The notes: generated by a model from the sequence alone, not told the origin. DNA of 64,000 nt from Flavobacterium circumlabens (GCF_004345565.1 NZ_SLWA01000005.1:1-64000), one strand, 5' to 3'; counted from the first letter of the stretch, positions 52,451 through 62,111 are shown. Numbers and translations: made by a program.

Positions 52451-54478
52451 TTACAGCAATCCCGCTCTCTTCAACAAAGCTTCCGGTTTCGGTTCCTGGC
52501 CTCTGAAACGTTTGTATAAAACCATCGGATGTTCTGTTCCTCCTTTTGAAAGTACATTTTCCTTGAATTTTGTTGCGACTTCTGTATTGAAAATTCCTTT
52601 TTCCTGGAAATATTCAAAAGCATCAGCGTCTAAAACCTCAGCCCATTTGTAACTGTAATATCCAGACGAATAACCTCCCTGGAAAATATGCGAAAAAGCA
52701 GTACTCATGGCATTCTCTTTTACATCAGGATACAATTGCGTATTGGCAAATTGCGCCGTTTCGAAAGTTTTAAGATCGGTAATGTTTGTCGGATCTTGTC
52801 CGTGCCACGCCATATCCAGTAGTCCAAAACTCAACTGGCGTAAAGTGGCCAGTCCCTCCTGAAAACTGGCGCTCTCTTTGATTTTCTGAACATATTCAAT
52901 CGGAATGATTTCTCCGGTTTCATAGTGATTGGCGAACAAAGCCAACGCTTCCGGCTCGTAACACCAGTTTTCCATAATCTGACTTGGCAATTCTACAAAA
53001 TCCCAGAAAACCGAAGTTCCGGATAAACTTGGATAGGTTGTGTTGGCCAGCATTCCGTGTAAACCGTGACCGAATTCGTGGAATAAAGTTGTTACTTCAT
53101 TAAAAGTCAATAAGGATGGTTTGGTTTCTGTTGGTTTGGTGAAATTACAAACGTTCGAAATATGCGGTCTTTCGTTTACGCCGTCTTTTATAGCTTGTGA
53201 TTTGAATGAAGTCATCCAGGCGCCGTTTCGTTTTCCTTTTCTCGGGAAGAAATCAGCGTAGAAGATCGAAACTAAATTATTTTCAGTATCCGTTACTTCA
53301 TAAGTAGTTACTTCTTCGTGGTATTTATCAATGTCAAAAACTTCTGTGAAGGTTAAGCCGTATAGTTTTTTGGCGACAGTAAAAGCTCCGTTTAAGACTT
53401 TTTCTAACTGAAAATAAGGTTTTAGTTTTTCATCATCTAAATTGAAAAGCTGTTGTTTCAATTTCTCGGAATAATAAGCGCCATCCCATTTTTCCAATTG
53501 TTCAATTCCGTCCAGTTCTTTTGCGAAAGCTGTTAATTCGGCAAATTCTTTTTGAGCTGCAGGTTTTGCTTTTGCCAGTAAATCATTCAGGAAAGTGAAC
53601 ACTTTTTCCGGACTTTCAGCCATTCTTTCTTCCAGAACAAAGTGAGCATGTGTTTTATAACCTAATAAATTCGCCCTGTCGAAACGTAATTTGGCAATTT
53701 TCAACACATTTTGCTGGTTGTCGAATTCATTATGCTGAAAGGCTCTCGCTCCAAAAGCAATCGCCATTTTTTTACGCAATTCGCGATTATCCGCATACGT
53801 CAGAAACGGAAGATAACTTGGATGATCCAAAGTGAAAATCCAGCCTTCTTTTCCTTGGTTTTTAGCCAATAATCTTGCCGCTTCAATTGTTCCTTCCGGT
53901 AAACCGGATAAATCTTTTTCCTCTGTTAAATGCAATTCGAAAGCATTGGTTTCTGCCAGGATGTTCTCTTCAAATTGTAATTTTAATTTAGATAACTCCT
54001 TGTCGATTTCGCGTAATTTCTCTTTTTTATCTTCCGGTAAATTAGCTCCGTTTCTGGAAAAGCTTTTGTATTTTTTATCCAAAAGGGTTGTTTGCTCCGG
54101 CGTTAGATTCAGTTTTTCTTTTTGGTCGTAAACCGTTTTTATTTTAGCAAATAAAGCAGCGTTTAGCGTAATGTCATTTCCAAATTCAGATAATAAAGGT
54201 GAAACTTCCTGTGCAATTTTCTGCATTTCGTCATTCGTTTCTGCAGAATTCAAATTGAAGAAAACACTCGAAAGGCGATCCAGAATATCACCGGAAAAAT
54301 CCATTGCCACAACCGTGTTTTCAAAAGTTGGCGCTTCGGGATTGTTTACGATGGCATCAATTTCGGCCTTGGCCAAAGCAATTCCTTCCTGAAAAGCAGG
54401 GATGTAATCTTCAATTTTAATTTGTGAAAAAGGTGCTGTATTATGTTTGGTGTTGAAATATTGTGTTAAGATGCTCAT
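52451..54478 (-). CDS. M3-family oligopeptidase (Dcp/OpdA-like)
   Basis: This 675-residue zinc peptidase has the M3 motif TLFHEFGHGLHGML, with HEFGH as metal and catalytic residues, near residues 460-472. WDFVELPSQIMENWCYE and SYKWAEVLDADAFEYF are other M3 landmarks. The start ILTQYFNTKHNTAPFSQI and the end QEPKPEALLKRAGLL fit peptidyl-dipeptidase Dcp. No signal peptide is evident, so it is cytoplasmic and degrades small peptides. It lies 32 bases upstream of the toxin-like gene on the same strand, but the two are functionally unrelated. Confidence 0.93.
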   Translation of the reverse strand: MSILTQYFNTKHNTAPFSQIKIEDYIPAFQEGIALAKAEIDAIVNNPEAPTFENTVVAMDFSGDILDRLSSVFFNLNSAETNDEMQKIAQEVSPLLSEFGNDITLNAALFAKIKTVYDQKEKLNLTPEQTTLLDKKYKSFSRNGANLPEDKKEKLREIDKELSKLKLQFEENILAETNAFELHLTEEKDLSGLPEGTIEAARLLAKNQGKEGWIFTLDHPSYLPFLTYADNRELRKKMAIAFGARAFQHNEFDNQQNVLKIAKLRFDRANLLGYKTHAHFVLEERMAESPEKVFTFLNDLLAKAKPAAQKEFAELTAFAKELDGIEQLEKWDGAYYSEKLKQQLFNLDDEKLKPYFQLEKVLNGAFTVAKKLYGLTFTEVFDIDKYHEEVTTYEVTDTENNLVSIFYADFFPRKGKRNGAWMTSFKSQAIKDGVNERPHISNVCNFTKPTETKPSLLTFNEVTTLFHEFGHGLHGMLANTTYPSLSGTSVFWDFVELPSQIMENWCYEPEALALFANHYETGEIIPIEYVQKIKESASFQEGLATLRQLSFGLLDMAWHGQDPTNITDLKTFETAQFANTQLYPDVKENAMSTAFSHIFQGGYSSGYYSYKWAEVLDADAFEYFQEKGIFNTEVATKFKENVLSKGGTEHPMVLYKRFRGQEPKPEALLKRAGLL

Positions 54479-54703
54479 TATGATGTAATTATTTTATTTG
54501 TTGAAGTCGATATTTTTGAATTTCAAAGGTAGCAATTTATAAAAATCCAACGACCTAAACAAGATTGATTCTCGGTATTAAAGCCGAATCAAATTGTGTT
54601 ATAGATATGTTATTTATTGCTGTAGCAGGTTTAAAAAGCTTAAATTGTAAAAATACGATTAGAATTATAAAATGCTGATCAGAAATTATAAAAACAGAAA
54701 ACG

Positions 54704-55372
54704 ATGAATTATCAAATTGTAATAAAGAATATAGAGACAGTTAATGAAGTAGAAGGATATTGGTCTGATGAAGATCTTGTTCAGTTATTAGAAAAATTCA
54801 ATTATCCTGATGGGGCAACAGCAGACAAAGCAAGTTTACCGGAATTGCTGGAAATGGCTATATCAGATTACGAACCTAACGAAGCTGCCGAAATAGTCTT
54901 AAAATATAAATTTGCTGACCGATTAGGTGATGGCCAAATTGAACAAATATCGCACAACATGTTAATTGATAAGGTATGCGAGGAATATCCCGAAATAGAC
55001 ATGCAGGGAACTTTATTTCATATCAATCAATTACTTTTTAAAGCTTATAATGGAAAATTTCCAAATGCAAAAGCATCTGTTGTTCATTTTTCAATGACAC
55101 CAACTGATGGCGAAAAACAAAAGTTGACTGCTGAAAACGTGTTGAAATTATTGAATAACGGTCTGTCTGATAGAAATCTTATCAAAAGATTGTTTGAAAA
55201 TCAAATCTCTCAAAATATTCCGTTTCCTGAAGCTGAAGCTATTATTTGGGAATTGACCACCGAAGATGATATCAATTACAATTTGGTTACTTCAGAAAAC
55301 TGGATAAATAAAGAGGATATAACGGAATATGAATTTGTGTCTGTTCTGGAAGAAATTGAAGATGAGGTTTAA
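54704..55372 (+). CDS. Acidic hypothetical protein
   Basis: This 222-residue protein is rich in Asp and Glu, with no signal peptide or membrane helix. Recognisable segments are YWSDEDLVQLLEKFNYPDGA, LEMAISDYEPNEAAEIVLKY and YKFADRLGDGQIEQISHNM. I do not recognise the family. It is probably cytoplasmic and monocistronic, with a terminator directly after the stop and no functional neighbours. Confidence 0.7.
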   Translation: MNYQIVIKNIETVNEVEGYWSDEDLVQLLEKFNYPDGATADKASLPELLEMAISDYEPNEAAEIVLKYKFADRLGDGQIEQISHNMLIDKVCEEYPEIDMQGTLFHINQLLFKAYNGKFPNAKASVVHFSMTPTDGEKQKLTAENVLKLLNNGLSDRNLIKRLFENQISQNIPFPEAEAIIWELTTEDDINYNLVTSENWINKEDITEYEFVSVLEEIEDEV

Positions 55373-55394
55373 TTTCAAAAGAGATCCTATTTTA

Positions 55395-55435
55395 AACAAC
55401 AAAGGCCTCACGTAATGTGAAGCCTTTGTTGTTTT
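55395..55435 (+). terminator. Terminator of the acidic hypothetical protein gene
   Basis: AACAACAAAGGC and GCCTTTGTTGTT pair, with an inner TCAC/GTGA stem, and end in TTTTAGTTTT. Confidence 0.8.
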
Positions 55436-55436
55436 A

Positions 55437-55496
55437 GTTTTCGGTCGACGTTTTCAATCATAGTTTACACTGAAAACTGTGATTGAAAACTGAAAA
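55437..55496. repeat. Dispersed ACTGAAAACTG-type repeat
   Basis: TTTTCGGTCGACGTTTTCAA and then ACACTGAAAACTGTGATTGA with ACTGAAAACT after it. It belongs to the same short repeat family as 35044-35106 and 55995-56155. Confidence 0.45.
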
Positions 55497-55979
55497 CTAT
55501 TTCAAGCCTTCCGCTGCTTTATTAACTGCAGCTTTCAGTTCTTCCTTGTATGAAATAATGGTATCAAGTACTTTTTTATCATGGCTTCCGATGATTTGTG
55601 CCGCTAAAATTCCCGCATTTTTTGCCCCGTTTAAAGCTACAGTGGCAACCGGAACTCCGCCAGGCATTTGCAGAATCGATAAAACCGAATCCCATCCATC
55701 AATAGAATTGCTTGACTTCACCGGAACTCCAATAACGGGTAGTGGTGACATCGAAGCAACCATTCCGGGTAAATGTGCAGCACCTCCGGCTCCGGCAATA
55801 ATTACCGAAATTCCGCGGGTATGGGCATTTTTACTGAAATCGAATAGTTTTTCCGGTGTTCTGTGTGCCGAAACGATATCAACTTCTGTTTCGATATTAA
55901 ATTGTTTTAGTATATCAATGGCATCCTGCATGACTGGCATGTCTGAAATGCTTCCCATTATAATGGCTACTTTGCTCAT
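55497..55979 (-). CDS. purE: N5-carboxyaminoimidazole ribonucleotide mutase
   Basis: This 160-residue protein is class I PurE, which converts N5-CAIR to CAIR in purine synthesis. VAIIMGSISDMPVMQDAIDI (residues 3-22), EVDIVSAHRTPEKLFDF with the catalytic His, IIAGAGGAAHLPGMVAS, and SVLSILQMPGGVPVATVA are diagnostic. It is encoded downstream of purK on the same strand, in the order purK-purE, separated by a repeat-rich spacer of about 170 bases. Confidence 0.96.
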   Translation of the reverse strand: MSKVAIIMGSISDMPVMQDAIDILKQFNIETEVDIVSAHRTPEKLFDFSKNAHTRGISVIIAGAGGAAHLPGMVASMSPLPVIGVPVKSSNSIDGWDSVLSILQMPGGVPVATVALNGAKNAGILAAQIIGSHDKKVLDTIISYKEELKAAVNKAAEGLK

Positions 55980-55994
55980 GTTTTTATTTTTTTA

Positions 55995-56155
55995 TTTCAG
56001 TTTTCAATTTTCAGGTTTTGACTGCGACTGAAAACTGCGACTGTTATTTTTGTTTCAGGTTTCAAGTTTCAGGTTTTGACTGTGACTGAGAACTGCGACT
56101 GCTTTTTATTTGTTTCAGGTTGTAAACTGCGACTATAAACTGCGACTTACAAACT
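55995..56155. repeat. Dispersed GACTGCGACTGAAAACTGC repeats in the purK-purE spacer
   Basis: GACTGCGACTGAAAACTGCG, then GACTGTGACTGAGAACTGCG, and AACTGCGACTATAAACTGCG follow one another with TTTCAGGTTTCAAG interludes. At least three direct copies about 60-70 bp apart fill the space between purK and purE. Confidence 0.6.
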
Positions 56156-57301
56156 AATCACCTTAATCGTATTCTTCACATCCTCGGCAATACGTCTCGC
56201 TTCCACCATATTTTCATTTACAATGGTAACGTGACCCATTTTTCTAAAAGGACGTGTTTGCTTTTTACCGTAAATATGTGGCGTAACACCATTCCATCCT
56301 AAAATAGTTTCGATATTTTCGTAAACGACATCTCCGGAAAAACCTTCGGCACCCACTAAATTCACCATAACTCCGGCGACTTTACTGTCTGTGTTTCCTA
56401 ATGGAAGATCTAAAATGGCACGTAGATGATTTTCGAATTGAGAAGTATAACTGGCTTCAATTGAATAATGACCTGAATTGTGTGGACGCGGAGCAACTTC
56501 ATTTACCAAAATTTCATCGTCGCTGGTTTGAAACATTTCCACTGCCAAAAGACCAACATGATTGAATTTTTCAGAAACATTCAAAGCGATTGCCCGGGCT
56601 TTTTCCGCCACTTTTTCGTCAATACGGGCAGGACAAATTACATATTCTACCTGATTGGCTTCCGGGTGGAATTCCATTTCGACTACCGGATAGGTTTTTA
56701 TTTCCCCGGATGGATTTCTGCAGACGATTACAGCCAGTTCGTTCTTAAACGGAACCATGGTTTCTGCAATACATTCTACATTGGGCAGATTATCCATGTC
56801 AGAAATCTGGCGAATGACTTTTACGCCATTTCCGTCATAACCAAATTCGGTACATTTCCATACAAACGGAATCGTCATTTCTTTGTTCCCAACTGATTTT
56901 TGCAATTGCTCCGGATTGTCAAAACGTAAATAGGCAGCTGTCGGGATATTACTTGACCTGTAAAAATCTTTTTGAACGCCTTTGTTTTGAATTCCTTTTA
57001 AGGTTTTTGGAGAAGGATACACTTTTACGCCTTCCTTTTCTAATTGCGTTAAAGCTTCCAGATTAACCAATTCAATTTCGAAAGTTAAAACATCAACCTG
57101 TTTTCCAAAATTGTAAACGGTTTCATAATCCATCAAATCTCCCTGGAAGAATTTATTACAGGCAATTTTGCTCGGCGCTTCGTCACTCGGATCTAAAACA
57201 TAAGTCTGGATGTCAAATTTTCGGGTATCAGACAAGAGCATTTTGCCTAATTGTCCGCCACCTAAAATTCCTAATTTAAAATCAGAAGAAAAATAATTCA
57301 T
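56147..57301 (-). CDS. purK: 5-(carboxyamino)imidazole ribonucleotide synthase
   Basis: From the ATG at 57301 this is a 384-residue PurK. The frame extends 96 bases upstream, but that part (EKIHEIHEIRGKKKI) translates a GAATTTCATGAATTTCATGA repeat and is not part of the protein. LGILGGGQLGKMLLSDTRKF near the N-terminus and WKCTEFGYDGNGVKVI mark the ATP-grasp fold. LAVIVCRNPSGEI and NEVAPRPHNSGHYSIEA complete the active site. It carboxylates AIR with ATP and bicarbonate and acts before PurE. Confidence 0.95.
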   Translation of the reverse strand: MNYFSSDFKLGILGGGQLGKMLLSDTRKFDIQTYVLDPSDEAPSKIACNKFFQGDLMDYETVYNFGKQVDVLTFEIELVNLEALTQLEKEGVKVYPSPKTLKGIQNKGVQKDFYRSSNIPTAAYLRFDNPEQLQKSVGNKEMTIPFVWKCTEFGYDGNGVKVIRQISDMDNLPNVECIAETMVPFKNELAVIVCRNPSGEIKTYPVVEMEFHPEANQVEYVICPARIDEKVAEKARAIALNVSEKFNHVGLLAVEMFQTSDDEILVNEVAPRPHNSGHYSIEASYTSQFENHLRAILDLPLGNTDSKVAGVMVNLVGAEGFSGDVVYENIETILGWNGVTPHIYGKKQTRPFRKMGHVTIVNENMVEARRIAEDVKNTIKVISL

Positions 57302-57439
57302 TGTTGTTGTGTTTTTGCAAAGATACTTTTTAATCTTTTTTTTGCCACGAATTTCATGAATTTCATGAATTTTTTCAACTTCTAATTTTAAGAACAATAT
57401 AATTGGTGTAATCTGTGTTGAATTTAAAGGGAGTAATAG

Positions 57440-57991
57440 CTATTCTATTTTCTTTAAAACTTCCTTTGCAACCGCTTTATATGCTGCCGAATGATATGCA
57501 TAGTCCTTGTTCAGAATAATTTGCAGTTCAGGATGTATCCAGTTATAATAGTTGCCCAAAATATACAAAGTTCTGATCGAATACGCTTTTGTAGCCACTT
57601 TTACATCGTTAATCAGCCAGTCGAACGAAGCTTCGATGCATTCCTGTAAATTGGTTTCAGAAAGCAAAATACTGTTTTCATTTTTCTTATAATGCGACTT
57701 TATTACCAGCTGGACAACTTTTGCAATCGGTCGTATCGCGCTTTCGTCTTTTAGTATTTTCAAATTAGAACAGAAGAAATCAAGATGAGGCTGCAGCCAA
57801 TTTAGCTCTTCATAAGATACAAATTCTAAAATCCAGCACGCCTTATGATGGTTTTTGTCGGAGGGCGAAAAACAAACAGCAACTAATTCCTCAAAAAAAA
57901 ACTTATTTTCTAAAATCTCCTTTGCCACTTTAAGGCGATTCTCCCGGTAAGCTGTGACATAGTTAAGTTTCGATTGAAGTTCAGAAGACAT
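57440..57991 (-). CDS. Helical-repeat (HEAT-like) hypothetical protein
   Basis: From the ATG at 57991 this is a 183-residue helical protein; another ATG eight codons earlier is possible. It contains ILENKFFFEELVAVCFSPSD, KACWILEFVSYEELNWLQPH, PIAKVVQLVIKSH and KAYSIRTLYILGNYYNWIHP, a spacing that suggests HEAT or ARM repeats. I do not know a function. It directly follows the TonB receptor gene; the longer start would begin right at that gene's stop, so it may be translated from the same mRNA. Confidence 0.7.
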   Translation of the reverse strand: MSSELQSKLNYVTAYRENRLKVAKEILENKFFFEELVAVCFSPSDKNHHKACWILEFVSYEELNWLQPHLDFFCSNLKILKDESAIRPIAKVVQLVIKSHYKKNENSILLSETNLQECIEASFDWLINDVKVATKAYSIRTLYILGNYYNWIHPELQIILNKDYAYHSAAYKAVAKEVLKKIE

Positions 57992-58015
57992 CTTATTTGA
58001 TTTTGTATATAGCAT

Positions 58016-60109
58016 CTAAAATAAGTAATTTAATGAAAGTGTTCCATAATAATTTACAGGAAGACCCGGATAATAATATCTTGGAGTCGCATTTCCGACC
58101 GCAACAGCATTAGGCAAAATTAAGGAAGCGTATTTTTCGTTGGTAAGATTGTTGATTCCGGCAGCAAAATTGGTCCTCAGGGAAGGTAGAATTTCAAATC
58201 CGTAACCAGCCTTAATATTGATAAGGTTGTAGGAATCCGAGTAGGCTGTGTTGGCATCATTTAGCGGAATTTCATCTACAAACTGATAATCAGCAGAAAA
58301 ATAGAAACCTAACCCGGTATTAAGAATCAATCCGGCATTTACTTTATTCGCTGCAACTCCTGTTAATTTGTTTCCTGAAAAATCATTTCCGTTATCTGCG
58401 TATTCTTTAAATTCATAATTCCCCAAAGAACCCGAAAAATAGGAATTGATTGTGAAAAACGAATTAATAGGCCAATTGTGTTTTAACGTAATTTCGATAC
58501 CTTCGTGAACTGTTTTGCCGGCATTTATGCCTACGTACTGATCGTCTCCAACCCGTTTTGCAACCAGCAGATCTTTTATTTCCATTCGGTAAACAGTAAA
58601 TTCGGTGTACAGTTTTTTATTGAAAAAATAGAATTTCCCACCTGCTTCAAAGTTATAGCCACTCTCCGGTTTGATATCAGTATTGATGATTCCTTCGCTT
58701 GTAAGTGTTTCTTCGGTAGCCGGTAATGAAAATCCGCGGCTTGCCGAGAAATACAAAGTTCTTTCTTTACTTGTTTTAAATAACAAAGACAATTGCGGCG
58801 AAAGAATGCCGTCATAACTGTACTTTTGATTCGAATTGAGGGTGTGATTTTCCAATTCAAAGGCGGTTTTATTATAATTTAATCCGGCCTGAATTTCAAA
58901 TTGCCTGGAAATTAAAGTCCTTATTTGCGAAAAAATATTGTAAAAATGTCTTTTCTGACCGTTTTCGGTAAGCTGATTTCCCTGTAAACTTCCCTGGCCA
59001 TTGTTCTGCTGATACAAATTCTGGAAAGTATTGCCTTTATAATGATCTGAAAAATATTCGATCCCGGTTATAAATTGGTTTTCGGTTTCTTTAACTTTAA
59101 AACTTCCTGAAAACTGAGTTCTGGCACCGGCTGCAAAAGTATATTGGCGCAAAATATCAAAAGGTCTCGGTTCGTTACTGTCTTTATAATTGATAAAAAC
59201 CGAAGTTGAATTCTGTATGGTTTCGTTGATTTTAAAATCATAAGCCAATCCGCCCAAAGTCGATTTGTATTCTTTGTATCCTTTTGAAGCGACCCAGGTT
59301 GGAGCGCCGGATCGCGGATTATTTTCAAACATCGTTTTGTTGATTGAACTTGGAATAAAAGATTTGAGATACGTGTAATTGGAAAAATAAATAAGCTTAC
59401 TGTTTTTTCTTTTAAACAGTTCACCTGACAAAGTAATGCCTTCCCGATTATAAGCACTGTTTTCTCTCCAGCCATCTGTTTGCAGTTTATGATAACTCAG
59501 ATTTAAACTGCCTTGTTTTTCATTTAAACTGTAATTCAGCGTGTTTTTTATTAAACCATAGGAACCAAAAACGGTACTTATTCCGGCATTTTGTCCCTGT
59601 GCTTTTGAAAGCTGAGGTGAAATTAAAATAGCACCTCCTAATCCCGCACCGTAAACACTGGAAAGGGGACCTTTGATGATTTCGACCTGACTGATGTTTT
59701 CAAGATCAATATCGTCAATCACGGTTTCACTGTTTCCCGAAGTTAGCGGAATACAGCCGTAAAAAGCCCTGATTTTATTCGTGCCATAAGGTGTTCTTGC
59801 GCCAATGCCGCGAATCGAAATCCGGGTGGTGGTAAAGTTCGCAGACTGCATAAAAACACCCGGAATTGTATTGATCACAGTGCTGATATCGGTCGCGTTA
59901 TTTTGCAATAGATCTTTTTTGGATAAAATGCCAATAGAAGCCGGAGCATTTTGTAAGTCAGTATTAATGTAAAGCGGACTGATTACAACTTCTTTGAGTC
60001 TTTCTGTCTGAAGAGAATCAATAGTTTTGCTTTCCTTATTTTGTGCCTTGATAGTTTGGAAAAACAGCAACGCAAAAAAATAAAGAAAGCAGTATTTTTT
60101 TAGGATCAT
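58016..60109 (-). CDS. TonB-dependent outer-membrane receptor
   Basis: This 697-residue protein has a signal peptide (FLYFFALLFFQTIKAQ), a plug domain of about residues 50-160, and a 22-strand-type barrel. The plug shows NTDLQNAPASIGILSKKDLL, INTIPGVFMQSANF, ISIRGIGARTPYGTN and IIKGPLSSVYGAGLGGAI. The barrel ends LSLNYLF with the aromatic C-terminal residue typical of barrels. It resembles siderophore/vitamin-type receptors rather than SusC. The gene starts 12 bases after the sugar-dehydrogenase-like lipoprotein gene, so ligand and enzyme may be linked. Confidence 0.92.
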   Translation of the reverse strand: MILKKYCFLYFFALLFFQTIKAQNKESKTIDSLQTERLKEVVISPLYINTDLQNAPASIGILSKKDLLQNNATDISTVINTIPGVFMQSANFTTTRISIRGIGARTPYGTNKIRAFYGCIPLTSGNSETVIDDIDLENISQVEIIKGPLSSVYGAGLGGAILISPQLSKAQGQNAGISTVFGSYGLIKNTLNYSLNEKQGSLNLSYHKLQTDGWRENSAYNREGITLSGELFKRKNSKLIYFSNYTYLKSFIPSSINKTMFENNPRSGAPTWVASKGYKEYKSTLGGLAYDFKINETIQNSTSVFINYKDSNEPRPFDILRQYTFAAGARTQFSGSFKVKETENQFITGIEYFSDHYKGNTFQNLYQQNNGQGSLQGNQLTENGQKRHFYNIFSQIRTLISRQFEIQAGLNYNKTAFELENHTLNSNQKYSYDGILSPQLSLLFKTSKERTLYFSASRGFSLPATEETLTSEGIINTDIKPESGYNFEAGGKFYFFNKKLYTEFTVYRMEIKDLLVAKRVGDDQYVGINAGKTVHEGIEITLKHNWPINSFFTINSYFSGSLGNYEFKEYADNGNDFSGNKLTGVAANKVNAGLILNTGLGFYFSADYQFVDEIPLNDANTAYSDSYNLINIKAGYGFEILPSLRTNFAAGINNLTNEKYASLILPNAVAVGNATPRYYYPGLPVNYYGTLSLNYLF

Positions 60110-60121
60110 AAAAAGAAGCGG

Positions 60122-61396
60122 TTATTTATTGGCAGTTACTTTCCAGATGGTGTTTCCGCTGTCATCGTTTACCAGAAGTGCTCCGTCATTCATAACGGTA
60201 ACAGCAACCGGACGGCCGTACACTTCAGCTTTTGCTTCGTCTGCAACAAATCCGGTTAGAAAATCTTCAGGTTTTCCGGAAGGTTTCCCATTGGCAAAAG
60301 GAACGAAAATAACTTTATAACCTGATATTTTAGCCCTGTTCCAGGAACCGTGCTGACCTATGAAAATTCCGTTTTTGTATTTCTTCGGAAAAGCATCTTT
60401 GTTATAAAATGCCAATCCAAGAGAAGCAGTATGAGCACCGACAGGAACATCGGGTACAATTGCTTTTGCTGCTAAATCTTTGCGTTCGCCTTTCATTCTG
60501 GGATCTAAAATGTTTCCATAGTAAGAATAGGGCCAGCCATAAAAACCATCTTTTTTAACGCTTGTCGCGTAATCAGGAACCAGCTCGTCCCCTAATTCAT
60601 CACGTTCATTAACTGCCGTCCAGAGTTCACCATTGGCCGGATTCCAATCCATTCCAACCGGATTTCTGATTCCGGAGGCATAGATTTTTTCACCGGTTCC
60701 GTCAGGATTGATTTCAAGGATAGCAGCGCGGCGCACTTCTTTGTCCATTCCGTTTTCTCCAACGTTGCTTCCTGATCCGACAGAGATATAGATTTTTGTT
60801 CCGTCAGGATTTGCAAGCAGATTTCTGGTCCAGTGGTTATTATATCCGCCTGCGGGAAGTTCAACAATCTTTGTTCCTTGGGTTTCTAATTTAAGGGGAT
60901 TGTTTTTATACGGATAACGATAAAGCCCGTCAGTATTCGCGATATAGAAAAAGTCTTTCAGGACCAGCATTCCAAAAGGTCGGTTCAGGCCTGAAATAAA
61001 AATGTTTCGGGTTTCAAATTTTCCGTCTTTATCGGCATCACGGAAAACGGTAATCTGATTTTTACTGGTTCGGGTGCCGCTTTCCACAATAAAAATATCG
61101 TTGTTTGGTGCAATGTATGTCCAACGCGGGTTTTCTAACCCATCTGCAAATTTAGATACTGTAAAACCTGCAGGTGCTATTGGTGTCTTTCCTTCGGGCC
61201 ATTTCAGGACGCGACTGTTATTTGTTTTGGATTCGGTAGCATAGGGCGGAGGCAGTGTAATTTCGCCAATTGCCGTTTTTACAATATTAGCGGGCTGTTT
61301 TGCCAACGCTTCTTTTTCTTCTTTTTTGACCTGTCCATGACAGGCTGTGAATAGCAGTAATAATATTCCCGAAGAGATTTGCTTGATTATTTTCAT
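60122..61396 (-). CDS. PQQ-dependent sugar/sorbosone dehydrogenase-like lipoprotein
   Basis: This 424-residue protein has a lipoprotein signal (ISSGILLLLFTACHGQ, lipobox LFTAC). A six-bladed beta-propeller follows with GLENPRWTYIAPNNDIFIVE, GLNRPFGMLVL, VSVGSGSNVGENG, ASGIRNPVGMDWNP and FIGQHGSWNRAKISGYKV. These fit the soluble aldose or sorbosone dehydrogenase family, which uses PQQ to oxidise sugars in the periplasm. No PQQ synthesis genes are in view. It is the first gene of an operon with a TonB receptor, which may import the product or PQQ itself. Confidence 0.88.
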   Translation of the reverse strand: MKIIKQISSGILLLLFTACHGQVKKEEKEALAKQPANIVKTAIGEITLPPPYATESKTNNSRVLKWPEGKTPIAPAGFTVSKFADGLENPRWTYIAPNNDIFIVESGTRTSKNQITVFRDADKDGKFETRNIFISGLNRPFGMLVLKDFFYIANTDGLYRYPYKNNPLKLETQGTKIVELPAGGYNNHWTRNLLANPDGTKIYISVGSGSNVGENGMDKEVRRAAILEINPDGTGEKIYASGIRNPVGMDWNPANGELWTAVNERDELGDELVPDYATSVKKDGFYGWPYSYYGNILDPRMKGERKDLAAKAIVPDVPVGAHTASLGLAFYNKDAFPKKYKNGIFIGQHGSWNRAKISGYKVIFVPFANGKPSGKPEDFLTGFVADEAKAEVYGRPVAVTVMNDGALLVNDDSGNTIWKVTANK

Positions 61397-61548
61397 TGTG
61401 ATTTGGAGTTAAATATTTTAAAAACAACAATTTAGTAAATGTAAAAAATAATAGCAGAACTGAAATGTAAAAATTAACTGATATTTAACATTAAGAAAAA
61501 AGTCTTGTTTCAAAATAATTTGATACTAACAGTTTGGTTGTAATTCTG

Positions 61549-61556
61549 TATCTTTG
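61549..61556 (+). promoter_or_regulatory. -7 promoter element of hpt
   Basis: TATCTTTG matches the TAnnTTTG consensus, 16-25 bases before the two candidate ATGs. It also shows that the TTG at 61554 lies within the promoter and cannot be the start codon. Confidence 0.7.
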
Positions 61557-61571
61557 CGCATTATTTTAAAC

Positions 61572-62111
61572 ATGAAAATAATGATACAACTTCACGATAA
61601 ACAATTTGTTCCGTTTATTTCGGCAAAAGAAATTGATTTTGCTTTAACGAAAATAGTTGCACAAGTAGAAGATGATTTTGGAGATGATACGCCAATTTTT
61701 ATTGGAGTTCTTAATGGCGCGTTTATGGTGGTTGCCGATTTTCTGAAAAAATACAAAAAACCCTGTGAGGTTTCCTTCATCAAAATGGCATCTTATGAAG
61801 GTACAGAATCGACTAATTCCGTTAAAGAATTAATCGGAATCAATCAGGATTTGTCCGGTAGATCTGTTGTTATAATTGAAGATATTGTCGATACAGGGAA
61901 TACAATAGAAGAATTAAAACACATGTTTAAAGCACAAAATGTAAAGCATTTTAAAATTGCTACTTTGTTCTTTAAACCGGAAGCGTATAAAAAAGATATC
62001 AAGATCGATTATGTCGGAATCAGAATTCCGAATAAATTTATTGTTGGTTACGGTTTAGACTATGATGGTTTAGGACGGAATTTGACGGAAGTATATAAAT
62101 TAGCAGAATAA
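61572..62111 (+). CDS. hpt: Hypoxanthine phosphoribosyltransferase
   Basis: This protein of about 179 residues salvages hypoxanthine (and guanine) with PRPP. The start is ATG at 61572 or 61581. It has FIGVLNGAFMVVADFLKKY, VSFIKMASYEGT and the PRPP-binding loop SVVIIEDIVDTGNTIEELK (about residues 97-115), followed by IRIPNKFIVGYGLDYDG. Length and motifs are those of bacterial HPRT. The adenylate kinase gene follows 80 bases downstream on the same strand, a common purine pairing in Bacteroidota. Confidence 0.94.
   Translation: MKIMIQLHDKQFVPFISAKEIDFALTKIVAQVEDDFGDDTPIFIGVLNGAFMVVADFLKKYKKPCEVSFIKMASYEGTESTNSVKELIGINQDLSGRSVVIIEDIVDTGNTIEELKHMFKAQNVKHFKIATLFFKPEAYKKDIKIDYVGIRIPNKFIVGYGLDYDGLGRNLTEVYKLAE

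Noticed and set aside
57302..57397. Upstream extension of PurK (MFLKLEVEKIHEIHEI...)
   Set aside because: It translates a GAATTTCATGAATTTCATGA repeat; the canonical PurK N-terminus begins at 57301.
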